In this document: positions 23,679 to 32,073 of the stretch, in pieces
How positions within the stretch are numbered: the first letter of the stretch is position 1
How the letters are laid out: every line of letters begins with the position of its first letter
Source: Phycisphaerales bacterium
GTDB taxonomy: Bacteria > Planctomycetota > Phycisphaerae > Phycisphaerales > UBA1924
DNA: 33,504 nucleotides
Direction of reading: 5' to 3'
NCBI GenBank assembly: GCA_020427635.1
Contig: JAGQOH010000038.1
Location: 1 to 33,504, forward strand
Notes under the pieces: generated by a model
What the model was told of the DNA's origin: nothing
Seen by the model: only the letters and a program-made list of their open reading frames with translations
Database searches by the model: none
Made by a program: the position numbers and the translations under genes

Positions 23679-23817
23679 ACTCCTGCGGCCCGCGGGCGCT
23701 GAACTGGCGCGCCGGTGGTTGGCGGCGCTGCTCATGGCGCCGCGCGACGAGCGCGAGGCGATCGTTGAAGCCATTGAGCAGCGCATGCTCGAGGAATACC
23801 AGCGCGACGACGACTAG
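23446..23817 (+). CDS. Overlapping ORF, hypothetical: second gene or frameshifted C-terminus of the regulator
   Basis: 123 codons in the +1 frame relative to the regulator, sharing 233 bp with it and extending 139 bp past its stop. The first half is proline-rich linker-like sequence (PRPTQPPQPQRPPLLAPASAP). The last ~55 residues look like a real helical domain: SPNDHLKLLLELLRPAGAELARRWLAALLMAPRDEREAIVEAIEQRMLEEYQ. No Shine-Dalgarno sequence precedes ATG 23446; a TTG near 23608 is an alternative start. It may be a separate overlapping gene, or the true C-terminus of the regulator reached by a frameshift (programmed, mutational or a sequence error), which would give a ~247-residue protein. Its stop shares a CTAG with the convergent next gene. 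Confidence 0.5.
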   Translation: MAAPRMALPRSGRIPPQVVKRPDKQADQASTGPSSPKAGTPRPTQPPQPQRPPLLAPASAPDASPTLSPNDHLKLLLELLRPAGAELARRWLAALLMAPRDEREAIVEAIEQRMLEEYQRDDD

Positions 23818-24329
23818 CGCCTTCTGCGCCGCGCGCACACACCCGCGATCGGCAGCAGTGCGATCGCACCGGGCGCCGGAATGGCGCTGCGCACATAACT
23901 GAACGACCCGCCGGCGCTGGGGCCAACACCCCAGGCGGTGAAGCGAATGTCCAGGTAGATGTCCTCTGAAATCAGATGCACCACCATGTTCTGCCCAACT
24001 GAACTCGGCGGGGAGCTGGCCACGGTGTTGACCCAGACGTCGTAGGTCAGCGTGCTCCAGTTGGCGGTGGTGCCAAAGGCCCACTCGGTGTCCGCGGGTC
24101 CCCCAAGGGAATAGCTCGCCTGTACCACTGCGTTGTAGATGCCTGCGGTCGACCCGCGCGTGATCGCAACGCCGGCGGTGATGGCGTCTTGGTTGGCCGG
24201 CAGGGAAGGATTGGCGAACCCGGCTTTGGTGAACGCCACGTCATACCCGGAGTAAACGGTTTGCGCGTTGGACCCCGCTGCGAGGAAAGCGATGCCACCC
24301 GCAGCCAAACACAGTCTTCGTGACACCAT
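23814..24329 (-). CDS. Small exported protein with PEP-CTERM-like sorting tail
   Basis: A 171-residue exported protein. ATG 24329 is preceded by GAGGAGG at about 24336-24344. Residues 1-22 form a signal peptide (MVSRRLCLAAGGIAFLAAGSNA). The body is a Gly/Ser/Thr-rich beta-type sequence with no recognised domain. The C-terminus is the sorting signal: IPAPGA, hydrophobic IALLPIAGVCA, then RRRRR. In this family an exosortase-like enzyme is thought to process such tails; none is encoded here. TAGACT (plus-strand 24371-24376 reversed) may be its -10 box. The stop shares CTAG with the convergent plus-strand ORF. Function unknown. Confidence 0.8.
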   Translation of the reverse strand: MVSRRLCLAAGGIAFLAAGSNAQTVYSGYDVAFTKAGFANPSLPANQDAITAGVAITRGSTAGIYNAVVQASYSLGGPADTEWAFGTTANWSTLTYDVWVNTVASSPPSSVGQNMVVHLISEDIYLDIRFTAWGVGPSAGGSFSYVRSAIPAPGAIALLPIAGVCARRRRR

Positions 24330-24443
24330 TGCCCTTCCTCCTCGCTCGGGGCCAGCCGGACCCAGGTGTCAGTCTAGCGGCGCGTTCTTGCGGAGAGAAG
24401 GGAATTCGGGCCGGTTGGCGTCGGCCGGCGGATCATCGGGCCG

Positions 24444-24449
24444 TACACT
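24444..24449 (+). promoter_or_regulatory. -10-like hexamer close to the fur-family gene start
   Basis: TACACT ends 8 nt before GTG 24458, with no Shine-Dalgarno sequence. No clear -35. The same hexamer precedes psuG at the same kind of distance. Confidence 0.4.
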
Positions 24450-24457
24450 TGCCCAGA

Positions 24458-24913
24458 GTGACACCTGAGCCCGCCATCACGGTCCACCAGCCCCTTTGTG
24501 CGGTCTTTCGGCGTCATCTGAAATCGCTGGGCCAGAAGTACACCCCCGAGCGAGCACGCGTGCTTGATGTGCTGCTTGGCATGGATGGCTTGTTTCAGGC
24601 GGACGACCTGCTGGCCCAGATGCGGGGCAAGGGGCATCGCGTTTCGAAGGCGACGGTGTACCGCACGATCCGCCTGCTGCAAGATGCGGGCATCATTTCG
24701 CAGGTGTTGATCGATGATGCAGACCAGCGGCATTATCAGCTGGCGTATGGCAAGACGCCTCAGGACTTTCTTGTGAATGTTGACACGGGCAAGATCGAGG
24801 CGATCGAAGCGCCGGAACTGATTGCCTTGCGTGATCGATTGTGTGCGGAGCGCGGGCTTTCGCCGCAGGGGCATCGGTTCATGGTGTATGCGGCGGGCCC
24901 GAAAGCACGGTAA
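24458..24913 (+). CDS. Fur-family transcriptional regulator lacking usual metal ligands
   Basis: A 151-residue Fur-family protein. The winged-helix part is intact: LKSLGQKYTPERARVLDVLL and the recognition segment GHRVSKATVYRTIRLLQDAGII. The dimerisation half is unusual. Where E. coli Fur has H33, E81 and the HHDH/CxxC block, this protein has LFQADD, no acidic ligand, and GKTPQDFLVNVDTGKIEAIEAPEL. Only a late histidine (GHRFMVYA) is kept. It may therefore not sense iron or zinc in the usual way. The start is GTG 24458; the open frame extends back to 24320, but that part is not Fur-like. It overlaps tsaE tail to tail by 35 bp. It shares the 128-bp gap with the divergent CTERM-protein gene. Confidence 0.85.
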   Translation: MTPEPAITVHQPLCAVFRRHLKSLGQKYTPERARVLDVLLGMDGLFQADDLLAQMRGKGHRVSKATVYRTIRLLQDAGIISQVLIDDADQRHYQLAYGKTPQDFLVNVDTGKIEAIEAPELIALRDRLCAERGLSPQGHRFMVYAAGPKAR

Positions 24914-25352
24914 GTGTGCGCCCCGCGGGGCAGGCGATCGAAAGGCGCCGCGCGTGTGCGCCGATGTGCTCAATTTCGACACGAAACGCACCTTCGGGCA
25001 GCATGTTTGCAATGCGTGCAGGCCACTCGATGGCGACGATGGCATCGCCTTGCAGCACTTGATCCCAGCCAATGCCAAGCGCAGCGTCGTCATCGCCATC
25101 CAAGCGATATGCATCGACATGGATGAGAGTGATTGCGCCTGGTGCTTCGTATTCGTGCATCACAACGTAGGTTGGGCTATTCACCCTTGCGGGGTCATGG
25201 CCAAGGCCTTGGGCGAGCCCTTGCACAAAGCGTGTTTTGCCTGCGCCAAGGTCACCTTCCAGTGCAATGACATCGCCTGCGCGAAGCTGCTGGGCAATCG
25301 CCGCGGCCAGCGCGATCGTCTCAGTCTCGCTTTGCGTGGTAACGGTCGTCAT
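24879..25352 (-). CDS. tsaE: tRNA threonylcarbamoyladenosine biosynthesis ATPase TsaE
   Basis: A 157-residue TsaE (YjeE) protein, the ATPase that supports the TsaBD complex making t6A37 in tRNAs. Walker A is [14 protein letters not shown] at residues about 33-46. [11 protein letters not shown] and [11 protein letters not shown] (with the DxYR aspartate) are the family segments. A later IEWPARI fits the Walker B-like EWxE/P region. The start ATG overlaps the thiL stop (ATGA). It is third in a waaA-thiL-tsaE set. The C-terminus overlaps the fur-family gene on the other strand by 35 bp. Confidence 0.93.
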   Translation of the reverse strand: MTTVTTQSETETIALAAAIAQQLRAGDVIALEGDLGAGKTRFVQGLAQGLGHDPARVNSPTYVVMHEYEAPGAITLIHVDAYRLDGDDDAALGIGWDQVLQGDAIVAIEWPARIANMLPEGAFRVEIEHIGAHARRLSIACPAGRTLTVLSGPPHTP

Positions 25353-26224
25353 GCTCCGTGGTTCCAGCCCAGGGTGGTCACGTCATGCCGAGCACCGGCG
25401 CGATTGATGAGCCAACAGCCTTCGCCGGGGACACAGCACCCGATGGGCGTGGCCTTCACACTTGCGACTTGTACGCTCGGTGCTGTTGTGAAGAGCAGTT
25501 CGTAGTCCTCGCCATCGCCTAGTGCGCAGCGCCAATCGGTAACGCCGGCATGCATTGGGAGTGCCGTTTCGTCGAGCTCGATGGCGCAGCCCGACGCAGA
25601 GGCGATCCGCCCGCTATCGCGCCCGGCGCCGTCGGACAGGTCGATCATGGCATGCAAGTCTTCACCCAATTGATCGCACAGACGCTGCGCCTCGGTCACG
25701 CGTGGTGTGAATGCCGCATGCCGACCACTTGCGAGTGACCCGCCCAACTTGCCCGTCACCCAGACCTGATCGCCGGGGCGTGCGCCGGTGCGCAAGACGG
25801 GCCCGCGGGTTGGATGTGGCGTGCCAATCGCGGTGACCGTGAGCACGATGGGGCCGTCGTGGATCGCGATATCGCCGCCAACGAGCGGGCACTGCATGGC
25901 CGCGGCGGCGCGATGCATTGCATCGAACAGTGCATCGGCGTGTAGGTAGCCGTTGGGCAAACAGGCTGTCGCAAGTGCACAGCTCGGTGCTCCGCCCATT
26001 GCAGCGATGTCGCTCACGCTGCGCGCAACGGCCTTGTGGGCGATACGATCGATCGGCAAGTCCGCTGCAAAGTGCCGATGCTCAACGAGTTGATCCGTTG
26101 TCAGCAGCACTTGCGCAGAGCCGATGCGAACAACGGAACAATCGTCGCCAGGCCCGACGAGCACATCTCCCGCGATGTCCTTGGAGCGCGCATAGATGTG
26201 TTGAAGCAATGCCTCTTCATGCAT
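25349..26224 (-). CDS. thiL: Thiamine-monophosphate kinase
   Basis: A 291-residue enzyme phosphorylating thiamine monophosphate to the active diphosphate. Family segments are [12 protein letters not shown] (N-terminal GDD, metal site), [13 protein letters not shown] (the TTD motif), [34 protein letters not shown] and [17 protein letters not shown], with [11 protein letters not shown] near the C-terminus. ATG 26224 (MHEEALLQ) is preferred over TTG 26230. It overlaps waaA by 8 bp and tsaE by 4 bp. Confidence 0.94.
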   Translation of the reverse strand: MHEEALLQHIYARSKDIAGDVLVGPGDDCSVVRIGSAQVLLTTDQLVEHRHFAADLPIDRIAHKAVARSVSDIAAMGGAPSCALATACLPNGYLHADALFDAMHRAAAAMQCPLVGGDIAIHDGPIVLTVTAIGTPHPTRGPVLRTGARPGDQVWVTGKLGGSLASGRHAAFTPRVTEAQRLCDQLGEDLHAMIDLSDGAGRDSGRIASASGCAIELDETALPMHAGVTDWRCALGDGEDYELLFTTAPSVQVASVKATPIGCCVPGEGCWLINRAGARHDVTTLGWNHGA

Positions 26225-27473
26225 GGGCAAACCCCATCACGTTGAGAATGAGCGTTGCATGCCGATCGGCGGCCCCGCGTTGTTGTTCGACGCACACCAA
26301 TGCACACTGCCCAAGCGCTTTGCGTTTCGTTGGGTCGCTCATGAGTTCGCCAATTGTGCCGGCCAGTTCCGAGGCCTCGACTTGCACAATCGCATCATGC
26401 CGGCGCAGCGCCTCGACCGCGCTTGTGAAATCCTCAAACCGCGGCCCCATGACGATCGCCTTCCCCAAGGCGGCGGGTTCCATTGGGTCAGAGCCGTGCA
26501 AGTCAATGAATGATCGCCCGATGATGACGAGGTCAGCGAGGGCGTAGGCGGACCGCAGCTCACCGATCGTGTCAAGCAGGAAAAAGTCAGTCCCTGCAGG
26601 CGGAACCGCGCTGGTCGATCGGCGCACGCATCCGGGCATCGCGGCGGCGGCGACATCGAAGTGCTCCGGCTTCCGCGGTGCAATGAGCAACTGGCCGCGA
26701 TACCCCGCGTCCTTGCACGCCTGCACGATCAGTTCCGCCTCGCCCGGCCCGGTGCTGCCGGCAACGATCAAGGGCCGATTGCGGTCGATGCCAAAGCCCT
26801 TTGCGAGCTGGTCCACCGCGTTGCCCAGGGGCGGCGCATCGAAGGCGCTGTCCCACTTCATCGTGCCCGCAACGTGGCACCGATCTTGCGCCACACCCAT
26901 CTCAATGAACCGCTCTGCGTAGGTCTCATCCTGCACCGCTGCGAACACAAGCTGGCGGAACATCCACCCAAGCATCCAGCGCACCTTGCGATAGTTTTTG
27001 AACGACCGCGCGCTCAGTCGCCCATTCACCACGCATACCGGCACCTTGTGCTTCTCGCACTTGAGCAACATGTTGGGCCACAGCTCAAGCTCTACCAGCG
27101 CCACTGCATCCGGCTTCACGCGCTTCCAGAACGCGCTGACCATCCAACTCGCATCCATCGGCGTGCGCACCACATGCACCATGCCCGCATACATCTGCCG
27201 CGCGCGCGCAATCCCGGTATCCGTCGTCGCCCCGACCACGATGTCGACCTGATCGCGCAACCGCTCGACCAATGGCCGCGTCAGATTCACCTCCCCTACC
27301 GACACCGCATGAATGAACAGCCGCTTCTTGCCCGCAGGTGGCGGCGGCAACACGGCCCCCTTGCCCATCCGCTCGTCCCACCCGCTGCGTTTCTTGAACA
27401 TCCATCTGGGCGCAGTGATCGCACCGATCTTCAGATACGCCACGTCAATCAGAAAGCCCAAGAACTCGTGCAT
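26217..27473 (-). CDS. waaA: 3-deoxy-D-manno-octulosonic acid (Kdo) transferase
   Basis: A 418-residue GT30 glycosyltransferase that attaches Kdo to lipid A, acting at the inner membrane. Family segments: a hydrophobic N-terminus, LFIHAVSVGEVNLTRPLVERL (catalytic Glu in GE), VELELWPNML, VNGRLSARSFKNYRK, GTMKWDSAF, VAGSTGPGEAELIV and the C-terminal IIGRSFIDLHGSDPMEPAALGKAIVMGP. The length is normal. A GGAGG-like site lies upstream of ATG 27473. It implies Kdo-containing lipopolysaccharide in this organism. It is first of the waaA-thiL-tsaE set and lies 60 bp after tRNA-Val on the same strand, with no terminator seen between them. The plus-strand ORF over it (26661-27596) is a shadow. Confidence 0.93.
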   Translation of the reverse strand: MHEFLGFLIDVAYLKIGAITAPRWMFKKRSGWDERMGKGAVLPPPPAGKKRLFIHAVSVGEVNLTRPLVERLRDQVDIVVGATTDTGIARARQMYAGMVHVVRTPMDASWMVSAFWKRVKPDAVALVELELWPNMLLKCEKHKVPVCVVNGRLSARSFKNYRKVRWMLGWMFRQLVFAAVQDETYAERFIEMGVAQDRCHVAGTMKWDSAFDAPPLGNAVDQLAKGFGIDRNRPLIVAGSTGPGEAELIVQACKDAGYRGQLLIAPRKPEHFDVAAAAMPGCVRRSTSAVPPAGTDFFLLDTIGELRSAYALADLVIIGRSFIDLHGSDPMEPAALGKAIVMGPRFEDFTSAVEALRRHDAIVQVEASELAGTIGELMSDPTKRKALGQCALVCVEQQRGAADRHATLILNVMGFAHA

Positions 27474-27533
27474 CAGCGCTCAGCCTCCCTGGGCAGCACC
27501 TGGCACGCAAGCCCGGCCATTCCCCGCCAAGAG

Positions 27534-27607
27534 TGGGCGCGCTCGGGCTCGAACCGAGGACCTTTCGGGTGTAAGCCGAATGCTCTAGCCAACTGAGCTA
27601 CGCGCCC
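27534..27607 (-). tRNA. tRNA-Val (anticodon UAC)
   Basis: A complete 74-nt cloverleaf on the minus strand. Acceptor stem GGGCGCG/CGCGCCC, D stem GCTC/GAGC, anticodon stem TTCGG/CCGAA with loop CTTACAC (anticodon TAC at 34-36), T stem CTCGG/CCGAG with TTCGAGC loop, discriminator A. The 3' CCA is not encoded (ACTC follows), so it must be added enzymatically. Confidence 0.96.
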
Positions 27608-27628
27608 CCAATGCCGCCAAACCCCGCC

Positions 27629-29052
<1,424 letters not shown>

Positions 29053-29087
29053 TCGAGAGGGTAATCAATCGGCGGTAGTCCGTGGGA

Positions 29088-29122
29088 GGCCCGACTTGCT
29101 TGCCAGGTCGGGCCTTTTCTTT
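29088..29122 (+). terminator. Rho-independent terminator of gdhA
   Basis: A perfect 8-bp stem GGCCCGAC (29088-29095) / GTCGGGCC (29107-29114), 11-nt loop, followed by TTTTCTTT (29115-29122). It begins 36 bp after the gdhA stop and lies just before the psuG promoter region. Confidence 0.9.
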
Positions 29123-29130
29123 GTGCTGAT

Positions 29131-29136
29131 TACACT
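29131..29136 (+). promoter_or_regulatory. -10-like hexamer close to the psuG start
   Basis: TACACT ends 7 nt before ATG 29144; there is no Shine-Dalgarno sequence, so the transcript may be leaderless. The position 17 bp upstream lies inside the gdhA terminator and has no good -35. Confidence 0.4.
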
Positions 29137-29143
29137 TTCCCCA

Positions 29144-30031
29144 ATGCAATTCCTCCGTCGCTCCATCGCCCCCGCTGTTGCCCTCGAAACCACGCTGCTC
29201 GTGCATGGCGTGCCGCGCGACCAATCCCTCGCCCTCGCGCATCGCCTCGATGAAACCGTGCGCTCAGCTGGCGCTCACCCCGCGCTCATCGGGCTGATCC
29301 AAGGCGTCGCCACCGTCGGCATGACAGCCCAGGAACTCCAACTCCTGCTCGACGCGCCCGAGGTCCCCAAAGCCAACACCGCCAACCTCGGCGCGCTCGC
29401 GCACCGCAAGTCCCACGCTGCAACCACCGTCAGCACCACCATGGAACTCGCAGGCCTCGCTGGCATCCGCGTCTTTGCCACCGGCGGCATTGGCGGGGTC
29501 CACAAGGGATACGGCGAGCACCTCGACATCAGTGCCGACCTCAGCGCCCTCGCCCGCTATCCGGTCGCGGTCGTCGCCTCGGGGTGCAAGTCGATCCTCG
29601 ATGTCGCCGCCACGCGCGAAGCGCTCGAAACACTCGGCGTGCCGGTCATTGGGTACCAGACAGATACGTTCCCCCAGTTCTACTGCCGCCAGTCGGACCT
29701 TCATGTTGATGCGCGATTCGATGACGCCGCCGACATGGCGCGCTTTGTTTCACACGAGCTTGCTCGAACCGGGCGCGGCATCCTGGTCGCCAATCCGATC
29801 CCATCAGCTGATGAATTGGAAGTAAGACAGCTGGCCAAGTGGACGGACAAGGCGTTTGGTGAAGCGGGGAAGGCGGGCGCGTCGGGGCGCGATGTCACGC
29901 CGTTTGTCTTGGGACGACTGCACGAGCTGTCAGAAGGCGCAACCCTCCGCGCGAACATTGCGCTCGTCGAGAGCAATGCGCGACTTGCGGGTCAACTCGC
30001 CGCCGCGATGCACGCGCCGCGCGGCTCCTGA
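29144..30031 (+). CDS. psuG: Pseudouridine-5'-phosphate glycosidase
   Basis: A 295-residue enzyme that splits pseudouridine 5'-phosphate to uracil and ribose 5-phosphate (or the reverse). Family segments: VALETTLLVHGVPR near the N-terminus, ANLGALAHRKSHAATTVSTTMELA, FATGGIGGVHKG, HLDISADLSALA, VASGCKSILDVAATREALE (with the Schiff-base lysine), and VIGYQTDTFPQFY. The usual motif reads GAKSILD; here it is GCKSILD, with the lysine kept. ATG 29144 (MQFLRRS) is chosen over 29096, which lies within the terminator. No pseudouridine kinase (psuK) or nucleoside transporter is next to it. Confidence 0.92.
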   Translation: MQFLRRSIAPAVALETTLLVHGVPRDQSLALAHRLDETVRSAGAHPALIGLIQGVATVGMTAQELQLLLDAPEVPKANTANLGALAHRKSHAATTVSTTMELAGLAGIRVFATGGIGGVHKGYGEHLDISADLSALARYPVAVVASGCKSILDVAATREALETLGVPVIGYQTDTFPQFYCRQSDLHVDARFDDAADMARFVSHELARTGRGILVANPIPSADELEVRQLAKWTDKAFGEAGKAGASGRDVTPFVLGRLHELSEGATLRANIALVESNARLAGQLAAAMHAPRGS

Positions 30032-30064
30032 GAAACGAAAAGCCCCCGGGACCGACCCGGGGGC
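30032..30064 (-). terminator. Rho-independent terminator of the CTERM-protein gene
   Basis: A perfect 9-bp stem, plus-strand GCCCCCGGG (30042-30050) and CCCGGGGGC (30056-30064), loop of 5. On the minus strand it is followed by TTTTCGTTTC, so it terminates the HTH-TPR / CTERM-protein transcript. The plus side has no T run and is unlikely to serve psuG. Confidence 0.88.
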
Positions 30065-30094
30065 GCTGGTGAGATTCGTTGTTGTCGTCGTGGC

Positions 30095-30559
30095 TCAGCG
30101 ACGGCGACGACGCAGCGCAGCCGCGCCCGCGGCACCGATGAGCAGCACTGCCGAGCCCGGTGCGGGAACCGCAGACACCGTGCCGCCAGTGGCGGGCGTG
30201 GAGAATGCGGTCACGCGGACGCCAGCACCCGGCCGATCGCGATTGGTGCGATCGAGCCCGACGGGCGCCGTGTCACCCAGGGGCGGCAACGGGATCGGGG
30301 GTGTCACGAGGTCGAACAGCATGGGCGGCTCAAGGCCATCACTATGCGGCTCAACGCTGACCATCCCGCCATTGAATCCTTCGTGCGTGAACTGCTGGGT
30401 ATCCCAGCCGGGGAAGGCCCAACCGTGCAGGTTGGAGGGCGGCAACTCGCCTGGCGTGATTGGCGTGGCGCGGCTGCCCCCTGCCAATGCAGGTGCCGCG
30501 ATCGCACACGTTGCGATTGAACAGACGACCGCCTGATTCAGTTTGGTGAACGTGTTCAT
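30095..30559 (-). CDS. Small exported protein with PEP-CTERM-like sorting tail, coupled to the HTH-TPR gene
   Basis: A 154-residue exported protein. ATG 30559 overlaps the stop of the upstream regulator gene (ATGA), and AGGAGG sits 7 nt before it. Residues 1-27 form a signal peptide (MNTFTKLNQAVVCSIATCAIAAPALAG). The body is proline- and glycine-rich (PITPGELPPSNLHGWAFPGWD, then VTPPIPLPPLGDTAP) with no recognised domain. The C-terminus is VPAPGSAVLLIGAAGAAALRRRRR, the sorting tail. A strong terminator follows. Function unknown; overlap with a cytoplasmic regulator suggests a functional link. Confidence 0.82.
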   Translation of the reverse strand: MNTFTKLNQAVVCSIATCAIAAPALAGGSRATPITPGELPPSNLHGWAFPGWDTQQFTHEGFNGGMVSVEPHSDGLEPPMLFDLVTPPIPLPPLGDTAPVGLDRTNRDRPGAGVRVTAFSTPATGGTVSAVPAPGSAVLLIGAAGAAALRRRRR

Positions 30560-31857
30560 CGAGCCACCTCCTCTGCGGTCTCTACGAACTGCGCGGTTTC
30601 GAGGATCTGCCAACCTTGCTCTCGGAAGCGAGGAATCCGTCCGATCGTCCCGAAAACGCTACGCCGCTGCGATCCCGGCAGGACGAACGGAATCTCGAAT
30701 CCCGTGGATCCCACCAAGGTCTCATGCAGTGCGAGTTGCAAGGTGAAGATTCGCTCACGCATCGCCCAGTGGTCCAGTTGCTCTGCGACCACCAGCCCGT
30801 GGTTGAGGAATCGCTTGGTCACCTGCTGGGCTTCTGCCCCCTTGAGGTGACGCAGGGCCATGTTGCTGCCGAAAATGCTCCACCATCCCCAGCTCTCAAG
30901 CCAGTCGCCCACCGGGGGCTGCTCCGCCCCAAGCGCGGCCGTGGTTGATTCGAGCATCTCGTGGATCGTGTTGGCTGCGTTGCGCTTGCCAAGCTCGGCC
31001 TCGGCTTCCATGACACCACCCAAGCAGGTGTTGACGATGCCGAGCAGCGATGAGTCTTCGAGCTCGTTGGCCAAATCCTCATACACCGTCGAAGCGAAAT
31101 TGAGGTCTTCGATGGCGCGCGCGTAGTGCTCGTCAGCCATGTCGGGCTCGATGACCGCCAGGCGACGGCGCACGTTGCCACGCACGTACCGGACGAATGC
31201 GCGCCGCTTCCAGTCTACTCGTTTGTCGGGCGGGTTCTTCTCGTAGTAGGCGATGACCACCTCGCACTCGCCAAGCGCGGGCGCCAGTTCCCACATCGAA
31301 TACCACGCGTTGGCCAGACCTGCGCGCAGGGCGTTTCGGGTACGCGGGGACACGGCGGCGTATTCCAAGCCGCGCCGAGCAACCTCGGCCGACTTCGCGT
31401 ACTGCCCCATACCTTCCAACGCTGCGGCCTCAAGATGAGACGCGTAGGCCTTGTACTCGTCGGTGTGGGCGGCTTTGAAGAGTCCTCTCGCGGTGGCGAG
31501 CGCATCACGGTGCGAGCCTGCAACGTGGTGCTTGTTCCACTGCTGCCAATGTTGCGCCGCGGAGGCCCGGTCCTGCTCGACCAACTCCGCGTGTGACTGA
31601 CCCTTCTTGTTGGCGTTCAACCGGGCGCGTGGGTCGTCTTCGCCCCACACCGCCTCGATGACATCGCCCACGGGCCACTCTAGGGCTTTGGCCAATGAAA
31701 TGAGATAATCCGCCTTCGGATTGGCGGACTCCGGGTATACCTTTGTTGGATCGCGACCAAGCGCCTCCGCGAGCTGTGCCCGCGTCCACTTCCTGGTGGT
31801 CCGCGCAAGATCAACGAGGTTGTGCAATCGCCTCCGGCGAACATCAGCCTCTAGCAC
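30556..31857 (-). CDS. HTH-TPR transcriptional regulator
   Basis: A 433-residue cytoplasmic protein. Residues 1-72 form an XRE-like DNA-binding domain (LHNLVDLARTTRKWTRAQLAEALGRDPTKVYPESANPKADYLISLAKALEWPVGDVIEAV). Residues about 95-400 are helical repeats in TPR style: DALATARGLFKAAHTDEYKAYASHLEAAALEGMGQYAKSAEVARRGLEYAAVSP, then later LGECEVVIAYYEK, and YARAIEDLNFASTVYEDLANEL. I chose GTG 31857 (VLEADVRRRR) because GGAGG lies 7 nt upstream; the frame is open to 31983, but that part covers the promoter. The stop overlaps the exported-protein ATG. HTH-TPR layouts recall RRNPP peptide-sensing regulators, but I see no strong sequence tie. Candidate operator hairpin and promoter lie upstream. Confidence 0.8.
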   Translation of the reverse strand: MLEADVRRRRLHNLVDLARTTRKWTRAQLAEALGRDPTKVYPESANPKADYLISLAKALEWPVGDVIEAVWGEDDPRARLNANKKGQSHAELVEQDRASAAQHWQQWNKHHVAGSHRDALATARGLFKAAHTDEYKAYASHLEAAALEGMGQYAKSAEVARRGLEYAAVSPRTRNALRAGLANAWYSMWELAPALGECEVVIAYYEKNPPDKRVDWKRRAFVRYVRGNVRRRLAVIEPDMADEHYARAIEDLNFASTVYEDLANELEDSSLLGIVNTCLGGVMEAEAELGKRNAANTIHEMLESTTAALGAEQPPVGDWLESWGWWSIFGSNMALRHLKGAEAQQVTKRFLNHGLVVAEQLDHWAMRERIFTLQLALHETLVGSTGFEIPFVLPGSQRRSVFGTIGRIPRFREQGWQILETAQFVETAEEVAR

Positions 31858-31872
31858 AGTGTCACCTCCCGC

Positions 31873-31893
31873 CCGCGCATGCCATATGCGCGG
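31873..31893 (-). repeat. Inverted repeat upstream of the HTH-TPR gene, candidate operator
   Basis: A perfect 8-bp inverted repeat, CCGCGCAT (31873-31880) and ATGCGCGG (31886-31893), with a 5-bp spacer. It lies 16-36 bp before GTG 31857, just upstream of the GGAGG site (31865-31869). It could be an operator for autoregulation or an RNA hairpin that affects ribosome access. It lacks a T run and is not a terminator. Confidence 0.5.
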
Positions 31894-31950
31894 CCTAGAC
31901 CGCCCCGGTTCCCGCAGCCATGCGGGGTTATCCCGAACCTGGGCTATGGG

Positions 31951-31979
31951 ATTATGGCCCCTTCGCGCAGTTCTTACAA
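31951..31979 (-). promoter_or_regulatory. Promoter of the HTH-TPR / CTERM-protein operon
   Basis: On the minus strand TTGTAA (31979-31974) and CATAAT (31956-31951) are 17 bp apart, matching the -35 at 4/6 and the -10 at 5/6. Transcription would begin near 31944, giving a leader of about 87 nt that contains the inverted repeat. The rest of the 31858-32073 gap shows no gene. Confidence 0.5.
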
Positions 31980-32073
31980 GCAAGGAATGCCCAAATCGCC
32001 ATAGGTGCTTTTACCCAGACGCCGATAACTTCCGTAGATTCCCCAGTTTACCACTGAGGACCGGGAGCCGATT

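Noticed and set aside
26661..27596. 311-residue plus-strand ORF over waaA and the tRNA
   Set aside because: It ends by translating the tRNA antisense (a known source of false hits) and lies opposite a complete waaA.
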